Below, piece by piece: positions 27,781-36,424 of a stretch of 64,000 nt of DNA. The translations under genes were made by a program, and so were the position numbers. The stretch is from Stutzerimonas chloritidismutans AW-1 (lineage in GTDB: Bacteria; Pseudomonadota; Gammaproteobacteria; Pseudomonadales; Pseudomonadaceae): contig NZ_AOFQ01000074.1 of assembly GCF_000495915.1 (NCBI RefSeq), positions 39,971 through 103,970 of the forward strand, written 5' to 3'. The notes beneath the pieces were generated by a model. That model saw nothing but the letters and a program-made list of their open reading frames with translations. It was not told the origin of the DNA and did not search any database. The first letter of the stretch is position 1, and each line of letters starts with the position of its first letter.

Positions 27781-28751
27781 CCGACGAAGGCCTCTCGGTC
27801 CTGTTGCAGCAGCGTCAGCAGCCAGACGAAGTCATCCGGCAACGGCGACTCCCATTTCATCCTCTGCCCGGTAACAGGATGATCGAGTTCGAGGAAGCGC
27901 GCGTGCAGCGCCTGGCGAGGGAACTCGCGAAGCGTTTGCACCAGCGTCGGATTTGCCGCCGGCGGAATGCGGAAACGCCCGCTATACAGAGGATCACCGA
28001 CCAGTGGATAGCCAAGATGGGTCATGTGCACGCGAATCTGGTGGGTACGCCCGGTTTCCAGCTTGACCCGCACATGGGTGTGCGAGCGAAAGCGCTCAAG
28101 CACGCGGTAATGGCTGACCGCGGGCTTGCCCCCCTCCACCACCGCCATGCGCTGACGCTGCTGGCCATGCCGACCGATCGGCGCGTCGACCGTACCACCA
28201 GTAATGATCACCCCGATGACGACCGCCTCGTAAATGCGGCTGACGCTACGCGCCTGCAACTGCTCGACCAGCCGAGTCTGCGCCTGCAGCGTCTTGGCCA
28301 CGACCATCAGACCGGTGGTGTCCTTGTCCAGGCGATGAACGATGCCGGCACGCGGGACGTTGATCAGGTCCGGCACGTGATGCAGCAATGCATTGAGCAG
28401 CGTGCCGTCGGCATGGCCGGCCGCAGGGTGCACAACCAGGCCAGCAGGCTTGTCGATCACCAGGATCTGATCGTCCTCGTAGACGATCTCAAGCGGAATG
28501 TCTTGCGCGACCCACTCGCCCTGCGCCTGCTGTTCGGCACTCAGCTCGAGCACGGCGCCGGCATGCACGGTGTCGCGAGGGCGCAGCACGGCGCCATCCA
28601 CGGTGAGCAGGCCATCCTTGATCCAGGTCGCGAGACGCGAGCGCGAGTGTTCGGAAAAGAGCTGCGCCGCAACCTGATCGAGACGTTGCCCGCCAAGGTC
28701 AAACGGCACTTCGGCGCGGAGTTGGATGGCCTGTTTGGAAGTCGTGGACAT
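27777..28751 (-). CDS. rluD: RluD, 23S rRNA pseudouridine(1911/1915/1917) synthase
   Basis: Makes the three pseudouridines in helix 69 of 23S rRNA. The 324-residue protein has an N-terminal S4 RNA-binding domain (about 15-75, GQRLDQVAAQLFSEHSRSR) and the RluA-family catalytic domain with HRLDKDTTGLMVVAK (catalytic Asp) and the RTHQIRVHMTHLGYPLVGDPLY region. I use ATG 28751 (MSTTSKQAIQ) over the frame opening at 29087, because the latter runs back across bamD and adds no recognisable domain. The gene is divergent from bamD and coupled to pgeF, an arrangement shared with P. aeruginosa and E. coli. Confidence 0.94.
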   Translation of the reverse strand: MSTTSKQAIQLRAEVPFDLGGQRLDQVAAQLFSEHSRSRLATWIKDGLLTVDGAVLRPRDTVHAGAVLELSAEQQAQGEWVAQDIPLEIVYEDDQILVIDKPAGLVVHPAAGHADGTLLNALLHHVPDLINVPRAGIVHRLDKDTTGLMVVAKTLQAQTRLVEQLQARSVSRIYEAVVIGVIITGGTVDAPIGRHGQQRQRMAVVEGGKPAVSHYRVLERFRSHTHVRVKLETGRTHQIRVHMTHLGYPLVGDPLYSGRFRIPPAANPTLVQTLREFPRQALHARFLELDHPVTGQRMKWESPLPDDFVWLLTLLQQDREAFVG

Positions 28752-28836
28752 ACGGCGAGATAGGTTCGTCTGAGAGAGGCAGGCGACATCCGTTGGTAAC
28801 GGACGAGCCCGGGGACCGCAGATGGCGGAGCGGCCT

Positions 28837-28865
28837 TTGGTTTCGGCTACACGCTTGTGTTTAAA
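28837..28865 (+). promoter_or_regulatory. Possible promoter for bamD
   Basis: TTGGTT (28837-28842) and TTTAAA (28860-28865) are 17 bases apart and lie about 90 bases before the bamD start. Matches are 4 of 6 in each box, so this is only a candidate. Confidence 0.3.
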
Positions 28866-28956
28866 TACGGCGTCTTTGTCCCGGCGCACCGGGGCGCTCA
28901 TCATAACAGGACGGCTCCGCGCGAGACAGCCAGCCGTCACAGGGACGCAAGCCGCC

Positions 28957-29946
28957 ATGCAAGTGAAACACCTGCTGCTGATCGCCATTCTCGCCCTCAC
29001 CGCCGCCTGTTCATCCAACGAAACCGTCGACGAGAATCTGGGTGAAGTCGAGCTGTACCAGCAAGCACAGGCCGACTTGGACAACAAGAGCTACACCAGC
29101 GCCATCAGCAAACTCAAGGCACTGGAGTCGCGCTATCCATTCGGGCGCTTCGCCGAGCAGGCGCAACTCGAACTGATCTACGCCTATTACCGCAACGTCG
29201 AGCCGGAAGCCGCGCGCTCGGCGGCGGAGCGTTTCATCCGCCTGCATCCGCAGCATCCGAACGTCGATTACGCTTACTACCTCAAGGGCCTGGCCTCCTT
29301 CGATCAGGACCGCGGCCTGCTGGCCCGCTTCCTGCCGCTGGACATGACCAAGCGCGACCCAGGTGCCGCCCGCGACTCGTTCAACGAATTCGCCCAGCTC
29401 ACCAGCCGCTACCCCAACAGCCGCTACTCGCCTGACGCCAAGGCACGCATGGTCTACCTGCGCAACCTGCTGGCGGCCAACGAGATACACGTCGCCCACT
29501 ACTACCTCAAACGCCAGGCCTACGTCGCAGCGGCCAACCGCGGCCGTTACGTTGTGGAGAACTTCCAGGGCACGCCGGCCGTGGCCGACGGGCTTGCCGT
29601 GATGACCGAGGCTTACCAGCGCCTGGGCCTCGACGATCTCGCCGAAACCAGCCTGCAGACTCTGCAGCTCAACTACCCGGATCACGCAACGCTCGAAGAC
29701 GGCAAATTCACCCCTGTCGAGACGGAAGACGACAACCGCAGCTGGCTGAGCAAGGCCACCCTCGGCCTTATCGAAGGCGAGGCTCCCCGCCCGGACACCT
29801 CGCGGGCCAATCGCGATGTGCTCCGTCAGTATGAAACGGCCGCTCAGGACCTTCCCGAAGAGCTTCGCCCGGTACTCAAGGAAGCAGAGCAGCAAGGCGA
29901 AAAACGCTCCTGGTGGAGCCGCCTGACCTTCGGCCTGTTCGACTGA
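28957..29946 (+). CDS. bamD: BamD, outer-membrane protein assembly lipoprotein
   Basis: Essential periplasmic lipoprotein of the BAM complex that inserts beta-barrel proteins in the outer membrane; 329 residues. The signal peptide MQVKHLLLIAILALTAAC ends in a lipobox with Cys18. About five TPR-like helical repeats follow (about 35-260), including the family segment ALESRYPFGRFAEQAQLELIYAYY split by its turn, and YLRGLASF-like YYLKGLASFDQDRG. The C-terminal 60 residues are an extension rich in charged residues, longer than in E. coli BamD and typical of pseudomonads. ATG 28957 is chosen by the signal peptide; the longer frame from 28822 adds non-signal sequence. The gene is divergent from rluD. 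Confidence 0.94.
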   Translation: MQVKHLLLIAILALTAACSSNETVDENLGEVELYQQAQADLDNKSYTSAISKLKALESRYPFGRFAEQAQLELIYAYYRNVEPEAARSAAERFIRLHPQHPNVDYAYYLKGLASFDQDRGLLARFLPLDMTKRDPGAARDSFNEFAQLTSRYPNSRYSPDAKARMVYLRNLLAANEIHVAHYYLKRQAYVAAANRGRYVVENFQGTPAVADGLAVMTEAYQRLGLDDLAETSLQTLQLNYPDHATLEDGKFTPVETEDDNRSWLSKATLGLIEGEAPRPDTSRANRDVLRQYETAAQDLPEELRPVLKEAEQQGEKRSWWSRLTFGLFD

Positions 29947-30062
29947 CAGCTGACCGACTTCCGCAGCGCCGTCCTTGCATTCGGCGCGCGCGGCGAAACG
30001 GGCCGGCAGTGGCCGGGCTCAATTGATCGCAGGCCACCACGCTTAATCAGGAAGGAATCGAT

Positions 30063-30296
30063 ATGGGTCTGTTTCGCCTGCTGTTCTGGATTGCACTGAT
30101 TGGCGCCGCGTTCTGGCTGTGGCGCCGTTTCGCGCAAAAGAAAGCCGCCCCCAAGCCTCGCCAGACCACCCTGCCAATGGTGCGTTGCGCTCAGTGCGGC
30201 GTGCACGTCCCGCAGGACCAGGCGCTGCAGTCGCAGGCTCGTTGGTACTGCAGCCGCGCTCACCTGGAGCAGGACAGCACTCCTGGTGGGCACTGA
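30063..30296 (+). CDS. Small membrane-anchored zinc-ribbon-like protein (PP0621 type), 77 aa
   Basis: 77 residues: an N-terminal membrane helix (about 3-21, LFRLLFWIALIGAAFWLW), a basic stretch (RRFAQKKAAPKPR), then a cytoplasmic mini-domain with CAQC, a further Cys and a His in WYCSRAH. The pattern Cys-x2-Cys-x(about 19)-Cys-x3-His suggests a small metal-binding knuckle. It belongs to the PP0621-like group that I recall next to pilS in pseudomonads. Its last 11 bases overlap the GTG start of pilS, so the two are translationally coupled. A role in type IV pilus signalling is inference from this linkage only. Confidence 0.85.
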   Translation: MGLFRLLFWIALIGAAFWLWRRFAQKKAAPKPRQTTLPMVRCAQCGVHVPQDQALQSQARWYCSRAHLEQDSTPGGH

Positions 30297-31878
30297 AAAC
30301 CTCACCTTCTTTGGCGATCAGGGACGGCGGATTCTCCGCCTGTACCACCTCTATCGGCTGACCATCGGCCTGGCGCTGGTTCTGCTGATCAGCGCCGACC
30401 TGCACAACGACCTGCTGGAGATGAGCAACCCGCAGCTCTTTCAGTACGGCGCCTGGATCTACCTGATCCTCAACATCATCGTCGCCGTGCTGGTGCAGAA
30501 CCCGGAGCGCGATCTGCCCGTGCTCGGGCTGGCGCTGATGGACGTCATCCTGCTGTCCGGGCTGTTCTACTTCGGCGGTGGCACCCCGAGCGGTATCGGC
30601 AACCTGCTGATAGTTGCCGTTGCCATCGCCAACATACTGCTGCGTGGCAGGGTCGGTTTCTTCATCGCCGCGGTTGCTGCGACGGGCCTGATCTACCTGA
30701 CCTTCTACCTCAGCATTCAACGCCCCGAAGCCAGCAGCCAGTACGTTCAGGCCAGCGCACTCGGCACGCTCTGCTTTGCTGCCGCCTTCCTGGTTCAGGG
30801 GCTGGCTCGCCGCCTGCAGGTCAGCGAGACGCTGGCGCGCCAGCGTGCGGAAGAGGTGGCGAACCTGGAGGCGCTCAACGCGCTGATCCTCCAGCGCATG
30901 CGTACCGGCATCATGGTGCTGGACCCGCAGGAGCGCGTTCTGCTCGCCAATCAGGGGGCTCTGCAACTGCTCGGCCAGGACTCGCTGGCAGGCGAACGCC
31001 TCGCACCGCGCTGCCCGGAATTGCTCAAGGCACTGCAACAGTGGCGAGGCAATCCGACCCTGCGCCCGCCGAACCTCAGGGCAACGCCTGGCGGCCCAAC
31101 GCTGCAGCCGAGCTTCGCCGCACTACAGCACGGGAACAAGCTCGACACACTGGTGTTTCTCGAAGACATCTCGCAGATCGCACAGAAGGCACAACAGCTC
31201 AAGCTCGCCTCCCTCGGCCGCCTCACAGCCAGCATCGCCCATGAAATCCGCAATCCACTGGGCGCCATCAGCCACGCCGCGCAGCTACTGCAGGAATCCG
31301 AAGAACTGGACGGACCTGACCGCCGCCTGGCACAGATCATTCAGGATCATTCACGGCGGATGAACCTGGTGATAGAGAACGTCCTCCAGCTTTCCCGGCG
31401 GCGCCAGGCCGAACCCCAGCTGCTGGACCTGAAGTACTGGCTGCATCGTTTCGCCAGCGAGTTCCGCCAGGGGCTCGGCCCGCAGCAGACCCTGCATCTG
31501 GATACCGTGGGCAGCTCGCTGCAGACCCGCATGGACCCCAATCAGCTGACCCAGGTGCTGACCAACCTGGTCCAGAACGGGCTGCGCTACAGCGGCCAGC
31601 AGAATCCGCGGGCGCAGGTCTGGCTCCGCCTGTTCCGTGACGAAGCCAGCGACCTGCCTATCGTCGAAGTGCTCGATGACGGCCCTGGTATCGCGGCCGA
31701 GCAACTTCAGAACATCTTCGAACCGTTCTTCACCACCGAAAGCAAAGGCACCGGGCTGGGGCTATATATCTCCCGCGAGCTATGCGAAAGCAACCAGGCA
31801 CGCCTGGACTACGGCGAGCGCCCCGAGGGCGGCAGCTGCTTCCGCATCGTCTTCGCCCACCCGCGCAAGCTGAGCTGA
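30286..31878 (+). CDS. pilS: PilS, type IV pilus sensor histidine kinase
   Basis: Senses pilin levels in the inner membrane and controls PilR phosphorylation. The 530 residues match P. aeruginosa PilS. Six TM helices occupy about 18-190, followed by a PAS-type linker domain (about 205-300), the HisKA box SIAHEIRNPLGAISHA with His319, the N box (LVQNGLRYSG), and the ATP-lid motifs DDGPGI and GTGLGLY. The GTG start at 30286 overlaps the upstream small gene; the frame upstream of it is that gene's alternative reading. pilR follows after 124 bases, which also allows a separate weak promoter for the regulator. Confidence 0.95.
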   Translation: MGTENLTFFGDQGRRILRLYHLYRLTIGLALVLLISADLHNDLLEMSNPQLFQYGAWIYLILNIIVAVLVQNPERDLPVLGLALMDVILLSGLFYFGGGTPSGIGNLLIVAVAIANILLRGRVGFFIAAVAATGLIYLTFYLSIQRPEASSQYVQASALGTLCFAAAFLVQGLARRLQVSETLARQRAEEVANLEALNALILQRMRTGIMVLDPQERVLLANQGALQLLGQDSLAGERLAPRCPELLKALQQWRGNPTLRPPNLRATPGGPTLQPSFAALQHGNKLDTLVFLEDISQIAQKAQQLKLASLGRLTASIAHEIRNPLGAISHAAQLLQESEELDGPDRRLAQIIQDHSRRMNLVIENVLQLSRRRQAEPQLLDLKYWLHRFASEFRQGLGPQQTLHLDTVGSSLQTRMDPNQLTQVLTNLVQNGLRYSGQQNPRAQVWLRLFRDEASDLPIVEVLDDGPGIAAEQLQNIFEPFFTTESKGTGLGLYISRELCESNQARLDYGERPEGGSCFRIVFAHPRKLS

Positions 31879-32002
31879 GCCTCGCTGCCGGCAACACATC
31901 ACACATCGACCAAAGCGACAGCCACGACACAGCCGGCGGAGTTAACATGCTCCTCAGCCGCAATCCCCGGCGACAATCGCTTCACGAATCAAGAGCAGGA
32001 CC

Positions 32003-33340
32003 ATGACCGCGCGCCAAAAAGCACTGATCATCGATGACGAGCCGGATATCCGCGAACTGCTGGAAATCACTCTTGGCCGCATGAAACTCGATACCCGCAG
32101 CGCTCGCAATCTCAAGGAAGCGCGCGAATGCCTGGCCCGCGAGCATTACGACCTGTGCCTTACCGATATGCGTCTGCCCGATGGCAGCGGCCTGGAGCTG
32201 GTGCAATACATTCAGCAACAGCACCCGCAACTGCCGGTGGCGATGATCACTGCATACGGCAGCCTGGATACCGCCATTGGCGCGCTCAAGGCTGGGGCAT
32301 TCGACTTTCTCACCAAACCGGTGGACCTCAACCGCTTGCGCGAGCTGGTCGGCACGGCCCTGCGCCTGAGGGCGCCCACAGCGGAAATGCCGGTGGACAG
32401 CCGCCTGCTCGGCAGCTCGCCACCCATGAAGACCCTTCGCAAGCAGATCGGCAAACTCGCCCGCAGCCAGGCGCCGGTTTATATCAGCGGCGAGTCCGGC
32501 AGCGGCAAGGAGCTGGTGGCCCGACTGATTCACGAGCAGGGTCCTCGCAGTGAAAAGCCCTTTGTGCCTGTCAACTGCGGCGCGATCCCGTCGGAACTGA
32601 TGGAAAGCGAGTTCTTCGGCCACAAGAAAGGCAGCTTCAGTGGCGCCATTGAGGACAAGCCCGGGCTATTCCAGGCCGCCAATGGCGGCACGCTGTTCCT
32701 CGACGAGGTAGCCGACCTGCCGCTGCCGATGCAGGTCAAGCTGCTGCGCGCGATCCAGGAAAAGGCTGTACGCGCGGTCGGCGGCGCTCAGGAAGTAATG
32801 GTCGATGTGCGCATCCTCTGCGCCACCCACAAGGACCTCGCCAGCGAAGTGGCCGCAGGCCGTTTCCGCCAGGATCTGTATTACCGCTTGAATGTCATCG
32901 AACTGCGCGTGCCGCCACTGCGCGAGCGTCGCGAAGACATTGGCCTGCTCGCCGAAGCCATGCTTCGGCGTCTTGCAGCGGAGTGCGGTGACAGCAGCGC
33001 TCGCCTGCACCCGGAGGCTCTGGCCAAGCTGGAAAACTATCGCTTCCCAGGGAACGTTCGTGAGCTGGAGAACATGCTCGAGCGGGCCTACACACTCTGC
33101 GAGGGCGATGAGATCAAGGCGGGCGATCTACGCTTGGCAGACAGCCCAGGCGTATCGGAGAACGGCGAAGCCAGCCTGGCGCAGATCGACAACCTGGAAG
33201 ATCACCTAGAAGAGATCGAGCGCAAGCTGATCATGCAGGCGCTGGAGGAAACCCGCTGGAACCGCACCGCGGCAGCCCAACGGCTGGGGCTGACCTTCCG
33301 TTCGATGCGTTACCGGTTGAAAAAACTCGGACTGGACTGA
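32003..33340 (+). CDS. pilR: PilR, sigma-54-dependent response regulator of pilin transcription
   Basis: NtrC-family activator of pilA and other surface genes; 445 residues. Order: receiver domain with phospho-acceptor Asp55 in LCLTDMRLPDG, AAA+ domain with Walker A GESGSGKE, sigma-54 contact loop GSFSGA (a GAFTGA variant) and Walker B-type GGTLFLDEVADL, then a Fis-type HTH (about 405-445, WNRTAAAQRLGLTFRSMRYRLKK split by its turn). The ATG at 32003 follows AGCAGGA. The pilin genes it normally controls (pilABCD) are not in the window. Confidence 0.95.
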   Translation: MTARQKALIIDDEPDIRELLEITLGRMKLDTRSARNLKEARECLAREHYDLCLTDMRLPDGSGLELVQYIQQQHPQLPVAMITAYGSLDTAIGALKAGAFDFLTKPVDLNRLRELVGTALRLRAPTAEMPVDSRLLGSSPPMKTLRKQIGKLARSQAPVYISGESGSGKELVARLIHEQGPRSEKPFVPVNCGAIPSELMESEFFGHKKGSFSGAIEDKPGLFQAANGGTLFLDEVADLPLPMQVKLLRAIQEKAVRAVGGAQEVMVDVRILCATHKDLASEVAAGRFRQDLYYRLNVIELRVPPLRERREDIGLLAEAMLRRLAAECGDSSARLHPEALAKLENYRFPGNVRELENMLERAYTLCEGDEIKAGDLRLADSPGVSENGEASLAQIDNLEDHLEEIERKLIMQALEETRWNRTAAAQRLGLTFRSMRYRLKKLGLD

Positions 33341-33345
33341 GTGCA

Positions 33346-33410
33346 AGCCTGGTTAGCGTCGAGCCAGTCAGACACGACGCCAACCTGAGGCTTCCTAAAC
33401 CCCGCTGGGG
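33346..33410. terminator. Imperfect hairpins between pilR and the convergent DUF2333 gene
   Basis: GTTAGCGTCG pairs imperfectly with CGACGCCAAC (33352-33384), with outer AGCCT/AGGCT arms. A second short CCCC/GGGG hairpin lies at 33400-33410. Position between convergent stops suggests a shared transcript end. Confidence 0.35.
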
Positions 33411-33417
33411 GCTCGCC

Positions 33418-34476
33418 TTACCCCTGCGTCAGCAGGTTGCGCAGATCGATGATCGCCGCATTGGCACGGGAGATGTAGTTGGCCATCACCAGCGAGTGAT
33501 TGGCCAGCACGCCGTAGCCGCTGCCATTGAGCACCATCGGACTCCACAGCGGCTCCTGAGCGGCCTCAAGCTCGCGGATGATCTGTCGCACGCTGATGGT
33601 GGCGTTCTTTTTCGCCAGCACGTCGGCGAAATCAACCTCGATCGCGCGCAGCAGATGTGACAAGGCCCACGCCTGACCGCGCGCCTCGAAGAAGACGTTG
33701 TCGATCTGCAACCACGGCGTTTCGACGACCTCCTCCTTGACCTGCGGCACGACGCCCGCACGCTCCTGTTCGGGCGCAACATCGGCATCCAGCCGCACCC
33801 GGCCAACGCTGGCAGAGAGGCGCTGGGACAGCGAGCCGAGTCGTGTGGCGGCATCGCCCAGCCAGTTGTTAAGGTTGTCAGCACGCGTGTAGAACAGCGC
33901 CTTGGGCTGCGGATCGCTGAGCCGAGCCAGGTAGCGATCCAGGCCGCGAATGGCGTTGCGGTACTCGGACTCGGAGGTCGGCAATGCCCAGCTGCGATTG
34001 TCGAAGTTGAACAGCGGCTCGGCCTTGGCCAGATCGGTGTCCTCGGTCGACTGCGACTGCGAGCGGGCGAAGTCCTTGCGCAGCGCACGAGCGAGATCTC
34101 GCACCTGCACAAGCACGCCATATTCCCAGCTCGGCATGTTGTCCAACCACAGACCCGGCGGCGCGATATCGTTGCTCAGGTAGCCACCCGGCTTATCCAG
34201 CAAGGTACTGGCAACACGCTTGAGCGTTTCCACGGTGGTATAGCCGCTGACCAACTGCCGCTGCGAGGCCTCGGCCGCCTGGCGGGCACTCTGCTGTACG
34301 GGAAACAGATCGGGTTCGCGGCTCCAGTACCAGCCGAGCACCAAGGTAACCAGCAGGTACACGCCCAGCAGGACGGCAAGAACCAGCAGAAGCGGATTAC
34401 CCTCCCGCCGTCCGGCCCCGCCGGAAGGGCCACTCGAGCGGCCGAGACGAGCGAAGCGATTCTTCCAGTCCAACAT
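33418..34476 (-). CDS. DUF2333 family membrane-anchored protein, 352 aa
   Basis: Conserved protein of unknown function (DUF2333). It has one N-terminal membrane helix (about 30-50, LLLVLAVLLGVYLLVTLVLG) after a basic, Gly/Ser-rich cytoplasmic start, and a periplasmic region of about 300 residues that is mostly helical. The recurring family segments PGGYLSNDIAPPGLWLDNMPSWE (around 105-127, split here by its turn) and GYGVLANHSLVMANYISRANAAIIDLR near the C-terminus are recognisable. ATG 34476 (MLDWKNRF) is chosen; the frame opens at 34677 but that part is not typical. It is divergent from the gcbA-like gene and convergent with pilR. I can offer no function. Confidence 0.85.
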   Translation of the reverse strand: MLDWKNRFARLGRSSGPSGGAGRREGNPLLLVLAVLLGVYLLVTLVLGWYWSREPDLFPVQQSARQAAEASQRQLVSGYTTVETLKRVASTLLDKPGGYLSNDIAPPGLWLDNMPSWEYGVLVQVRDLARALRKDFARSQSQSTEDTDLAKAEPLFNFDNRSWALPTSESEYRNAIRGLDRYLARLSDPQPKALFYTRADNLNNWLGDAATRLGSLSQRLSASVGRVRLDADVAPEQERAGVVPQVKEEVVETPWLQIDNVFFEARGQAWALSHLLRAIEVDFADVLAKKNATISVRQIIRELEAAQEPLWSPMVLNGSGYGVLANHSLVMANYISRANAAIIDLRNLLTQG

Positions 34477-34691
34477 GGGCAATGTGTCCTTCTCGCGAGT
34501 TCTGGGGTTCGACCGCACGACGTCGGAGACGTTGCGCTGACATGTCTTTACTATAACGCAGGGCCCCTGCTCACTCAGCGCCAAATTGAGAACCACTACC
34601 GCACAGTGGACTTCCAAAGCGCCGCCGCAGTGATAGCATGCCGCCACCATAAAGCCAGGGCAGCGCACCCTGTGCACCGGGAAGAATCGCG

Positions 34692-36287
34692 ATGTCGGAT
34701 CAGGAAGAACTCAAGCAGCATTTCGCCCAGCGGGTCATTCACCAGGCACGCGAAGTGCTGGAAGTTTGGCAGCAACTGCAACGCAGCGAATGGAACGAGG
34801 ACTACCACGCTGCCCTGACCGAAGCGACGACGCGGCTGCGGCGGTTCGCCGACCGCTTCGAGCAGACCGAGCACAGCGAGCTTGCCCTGAGCATCGAAGA
34901 TTGCCTGAGCGACATCCGGGACAACCGCGGCCGTCTCTCCAGCAGCACCATCTCCACCCTCAGCCAGCTGATCTACCGTCTGGCGCGTACCGGGTTGCGC
35001 CACAGCGATCCGCATAATCAGTCGTTTCTACCGCCGCTGAGCAAACCGGTGTACATCGCTCTGCAGGATCAGCAGCGCGCCGAACACTTGGTGCGCCAGC
35101 TGGACTTCTTCAGCATGTCCGCGCAGGCGTTCAGCAGTGTCGCAGCCTTCCGTACCGCGATGCATCGCCGACATCCGGCCGCGATCGTCATGGAAGTGGA
35201 TTTCAACGGTCCGAGCGAAGGGCTGCGCCTCGCCGAGCAGGTCCAACAGGGACTGGAACCGAAGCTGCCGATGCTGTTCTTCAGCCACCTGGAAACCGAT
35301 ACGCCAACGCGCCTTGCTGCGGTGCGCGCCGGTGGCCTGGAGTTCTTTACCGGCACCCTCGACGCCAGCAGCCTGCTGGAGAAGATCGAAATATTCACCC
35401 GCACGGCGCACTACGAACCGATCCGCGTACTGATCATCGACGACTCCCGGGCCCAGGCCACCCACACCGAGCGAGTGCTGAACAACGCCGGCATCGTCAC
35501 CCAGACGCTGATCGAGCCGATTCAGGCCATCGGCGCCCTGGCCGAGTTTCAACCGGACCTGATCATCCTCGACATGTACATGCCCGAGTGCCAGGGCACC
35601 GAACTGGCCAAGGTGATTCGTCAACACGAGCGCTATGTCAGCGTGCCGATCATCTACCTCTCGGCCGAGGACGACCTGGACAAACAGCTCGACGCCATGG
35701 GCGAAGGCGGCGATGACTTCCTCACCAAGCCGATCAAGCCCAGTCACCTGATCGCCACCGTGCGCACCCGCGCGACCCGCGCCAGAAGCCTGAAGGCACG
35801 CATCGTCCGCGACAGCCTGACCGGGCTCTACAACCATACCCACAGCCTGCAACTGCTTGAGGATGCTCGCTTCCGTGCGCGGCGCGACAACAGCCCGCTG
35901 AGCTTCGCCATGCTGGATATCGACCACTTCAAGCAGGTCAACGACACCTTTGGCCATCCCATGGGCGACCGGGTGATCAAGAGCCTGGCGCTGTTCCTGA
36001 AGCAGCGTTTGCGCAAGACCGATCACATCGGCCGCTACGGTGGCGAAGAGTTCGCCGTGGTACTGCCGGACACGCCGGCGGACGCCGCCTGCAAGGTGCT
36101 CGACGAGATTCGCCAGCGCTTCGCGGAGATTCGCTTTCCAGCCCAGCCCCACGACCTCAGCTGCACCTTCAGCTGCGGTATCACCGAACTGGCCGGCGAT
36201 GCCGAGGTCAAGACGCTCACCCAACAGGCCGACGAAGCGCTGTATCGCGCCAAGCACGGGGGCCGCAATCGCGTCGAACGCTACTGA
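34692..36287 (+). CDS. gcbA: Response-regulator diguanylate cyclase (GcbA/PA4843-like)
   Basis: Makes cyclic di-GMP under control of a phosphorelay input; 531 residues. Order: a helical N-terminal region (about 1-110), a degenerate receiver-like domain (about 115-225), a second, intact receiver (about 235-355, VLIIDDSRA and LIILDMYMPEC with the acceptor Asp), and a GGDEF domain with active motif GGEEF (450-454). An inhibitory-site RKTD sits five residues before it, so product feedback is expected. No membrane segment. The layout and the adjacent CtpL-like receptor match the GcbA/AdcA locus described for attachment and dispersal in pseudomonads; the name rests on architecture and context. Confidence 0.88.
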   Translation: MSDQEELKQHFAQRVIHQAREVLEVWQQLQRSEWNEDYHAALTEATTRLRRFADRFEQTEHSELALSIEDCLSDIRDNRGRLSSSTISTLSQLIYRLARTGLRHSDPHNQSFLPPLSKPVYIALQDQQRAEHLVRQLDFFSMSAQAFSSVAAFRTAMHRRHPAAIVMEVDFNGPSEGLRLAEQVQQGLEPKLPMLFFSHLETDTPTRLAAVRAGGLEFFTGTLDASSLLEKIEIFTRTAHYEPIRVLIIDDSRAQATHTERVLNNAGIVTQTLIEPIQAIGALAEFQPDLIILDMYMPECQGTELAKVIRQHERYVSVPIIYLSAEDDLDKQLDAMGEGGDDFLTKPIKPSHLIATVRTRATRARSLKARIVRDSLTGLYNHTHSLQLLEDARFRARRDNSPLSFAMLDIDHFKQVNDTFGHPMGDRVIKSLALFLKQRLRKTDHIGRYGGEEFAVVLPDTPADAACKVLDEIRQRFAEIRFPAQPHDLSCTFSCGITELAGDAEVKTLTQQADEALYRAKHGGRNRVERY

Positions 36288-36358
36288 CACGACGGATACC
36301 CCAATCGCCACGCCAGACAGCGCCTCGCAGAGGCGGCGACCTGACAGGCCCGCGCTCG

Positions 36359-36387
36359 CTGTAACGCGAATGACATCAAACTGCCAT
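36359..36387 (+). promoter_or_regulatory. Pho-box-like triple repeat before the CtpL-like gene
   Basis: Three 7-base elements in 11-base steps, CTGTAAC, ATGACAT and CTGCCAT (36359, 36370 and 36381), resemble the PhoB half-site CTGTCAT spaced by 4 bases. They match 5, 5 and 6 of 7 positions and lie 38 bases before the start codon. PhoB control is inferred. Confidence 0.45.
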
Positions 36388-36424
36388 ACCTTGCAAGCCT
36401 CCTGATTCGTTCTGCGAGGCGAGG

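Noticed and set aside
28752..29087. N-terminal extension of RluD
   Set aside because: It would run through the bamD start region; the S4 domain begins just after ATG 28751.
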